Part shown: in pieces, positions 63,268-64,000 of the stretch | Position numbering within the stretch: position 1 is the first letter of the stretch | Layout: each line of letters begins with the position of its first letter | DNA from: Microbacterium fluvii | GTDB lineage: Bacteria > Actinomycetota > Actinomycetes > Actinomycetales > Microbacteriaceae | Reading direction: 5' to 3' | Length of the DNA: 64,000 nt | NCBI RefSeq assembly: GCF_025515205.1 | Contig: NZ_JAOPFX010000001.1 | Location: forward strand, 124,001-188,000 | Translations under genes and position numbers: made by a program | Notes under the pieces: generated by a model | Database searches by the model: none | Seen by the model: only the letters and a program-made list of their open reading frames with translations | Told to the model about the DNA's origin: nothing

Positions 63268-64000
63268 GTGCCTTGGACTCAGCGGATCTCGGCGCTGGGC
63301 GCCGTCGTGCGGCTTGAGGGTTCCTTGAGCTTGTCCGAGCGCGAGGCGATCGGCGACGCGTGGGCCGATGCCGCGGCCGCAGACGACGGCGACGACGCGG
63401 TGCTGGAGGTTGCGGCATCCGACGATCTGGCCGGCACGCTCGACGCGCTGTCGCAGCGGGTGACGCTGGCCGCGATCGGGGCACGCCGCGGCGGACCGTG
63501 GATGCTGCATGCCGCCGGCCTCGCCCTGCCCGACGGCCGCGTGGTCGCCCTCGTCGGCCCCTCCGGCCGCGGCAAGACGACGGCCGCGCGCGTGCTGGGC
63601 CGTGCGTACGGCTACGTCTCCGACGAGACGGTGGCGATCGAGCCGGACGGCGTCGTGCGGCCGTATCGCAAGCCGCTGTCGATCATCGAGAGCCAGGGGG
63701 CGCCGAAGGCGCAGCGGTCGCCGTCGTCGCTGGGGCTGCTGCCGCTGCCGGAGGTCGAGCTGCGGCTGGCCGCCGTCGTGCTGCTGGATCGGCGCGACGA
63801 CGGGCCCGAGGAGCCGCAGATCGAACCGGTGGACTTCGGCGATGCCCTCGAAGAGCTGGTGGAGCAGTCGAGCTATCTGCCCGACCTGCCCGCGCCGCTG
63901 CAGACGATGGCGGCGCTCGCCGCGGCCGTCGGGGGTGTGCAGCGGGTCACGTACCGCGAGGCCGAGTCGCTCGTCGGGGTGCTCGAGCGGGTCGCCGTTC
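63268..64000 (+). CDS. HPr-kinase-like P-loop protein (partial, runs off the window)
   Basis: GTG 63268 begins VPWTQRISALGAVVRLEGSL, and the frame stays open to the window end (244 residues seen). A P-loop, ALVGPSGRGKTTAARVLG (about 96-113), is followed by YVSDETVAIEPDG, a pattern of HprK-related and PEP-carboxykinase-like small-molecule kinases. Unlike true HprK it lacks a visible N-terminal sensor fold. Relatives occur next to exopolysaccharide, PqqD-like and lasso-peptide genes. The substrate cannot be stated. It is divergent from the BY-kinase gene. Confidence 0.75.
   Translation, partial: MPWTQRISALGAVVRLEGSLSLSEREAIGDAWADAAAADDGDDAVLEVAASDDLAGTLDALSQRVTLAAIGARRGGPWMLHAAGLALPDGRVVALVGPSGRGKTTAARVLGRAYGYVSDETVAIEPDGVVRPYRKPLSIIESQGAPKAQRSPSSLGLLPLPEVELRLAAVVLLDRRDDGPEEPQIEPVDFGDALEELVEQSSYLPDLPAPLQTMAALAAAVGGVQRVTYREAESLVGVLERVAV
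63313..63329. promoter_or_regulatory. Second CTTGAG-N5-CTTGAG repeat
   Basis: CTTGAG at 63313-63318 and 63324-63329, spacing 11, within the first codons of the HPr-kinase-like gene and 80-96 bases upstream of the divergent BY-kinase start. It matches the site at 55566-55582 in 16 of 17 positions. Confidence 0.45.

Overview
The window is a continuous piece of a high-GC actinobacterial chromosome. Gene order, the N-terminal and C-terminal tails of the ribosomal proteins, and the missing rpsN and rpsD in the ribosomal clusters fit Microbacteriaceae, most likely Microbacterium or a close relative; this is inference, because no rRNA gene is present. No tRNA, insertion sequence, prophage or CRISPR array was seen.

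Layout. (1) 1-483 is the end of rpoC with a strong terminator. (2) 643-4236 holds small membrane, lipoprotein and unknown genes. (3) 4334-24155 is one tightly overlapping operon: a Ser/Thr kinase with a C-terminal membrane anchor, a 1986-residue exported propeller/Ig/FN3 protein, a MoxR ATPase, a DUF58 protein, a transglutaminase-fold membrane protein that lacks its catalytic Cys and His, a membrane-FHA protein, a Thr-motif membrane protein, an RDD-FHA protein, and an FHA-containing three-ATPase FtsK/SpoIIIE protein of the EssC/EccC type. (4) 24248-27869 follows with a WXG100-like protein, a second small helical protein with a WDG motif, a larger candidate substrate with a hydrophobic segment, and three unknown accessory genes. 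Regions 3 and 4 look like a type VII-like secretion system wired to kinase/FHA signalling, without the EccB, EccD, EccE or mycosin partners of mycobacterial ESX.

(5) 28105-32481 is the str cluster (rpsL, rpsG, fusA, tuf). A non-coding, hairpin-rich stretch of about 0.9 kb separates it from (6) the S10-spc-alpha clusters (33458-50898), which also carry secY, adk, map, a DsbA-like gene, a sortase substrate with DUF5979-like repeats, and infA. (7) 50981-53889 holds a double GNAT acetyltransferase, truA and an endonuclease/exonuclease/phosphatase-fold protein. (8) 54186-64000 is a surface and polysaccharide region: two paralogous sortase substrates (LAGTG and LPVTG), a lipoprotein, a processive GT2 synthase, an orphan OmpR-type regulator, a membrane-anchored GH6 endoglucanase, a DUF4012 protein, a Wzz/BY-kinase fusion and the start of an HPr-kinase-like P-loop protein.

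Two patterns cross the window. At least eight genes have a TAnnnT hexamer ending 6-7 bases before the start codon, as expected for leaderless mRNAs. A CTTGAG-N5-CTTGAG direct repeat with the 11-base spacing typical of OmpR-family sites lies upstream of both the GT2 synthase and the BY-kinase gene, suggesting one regulon.
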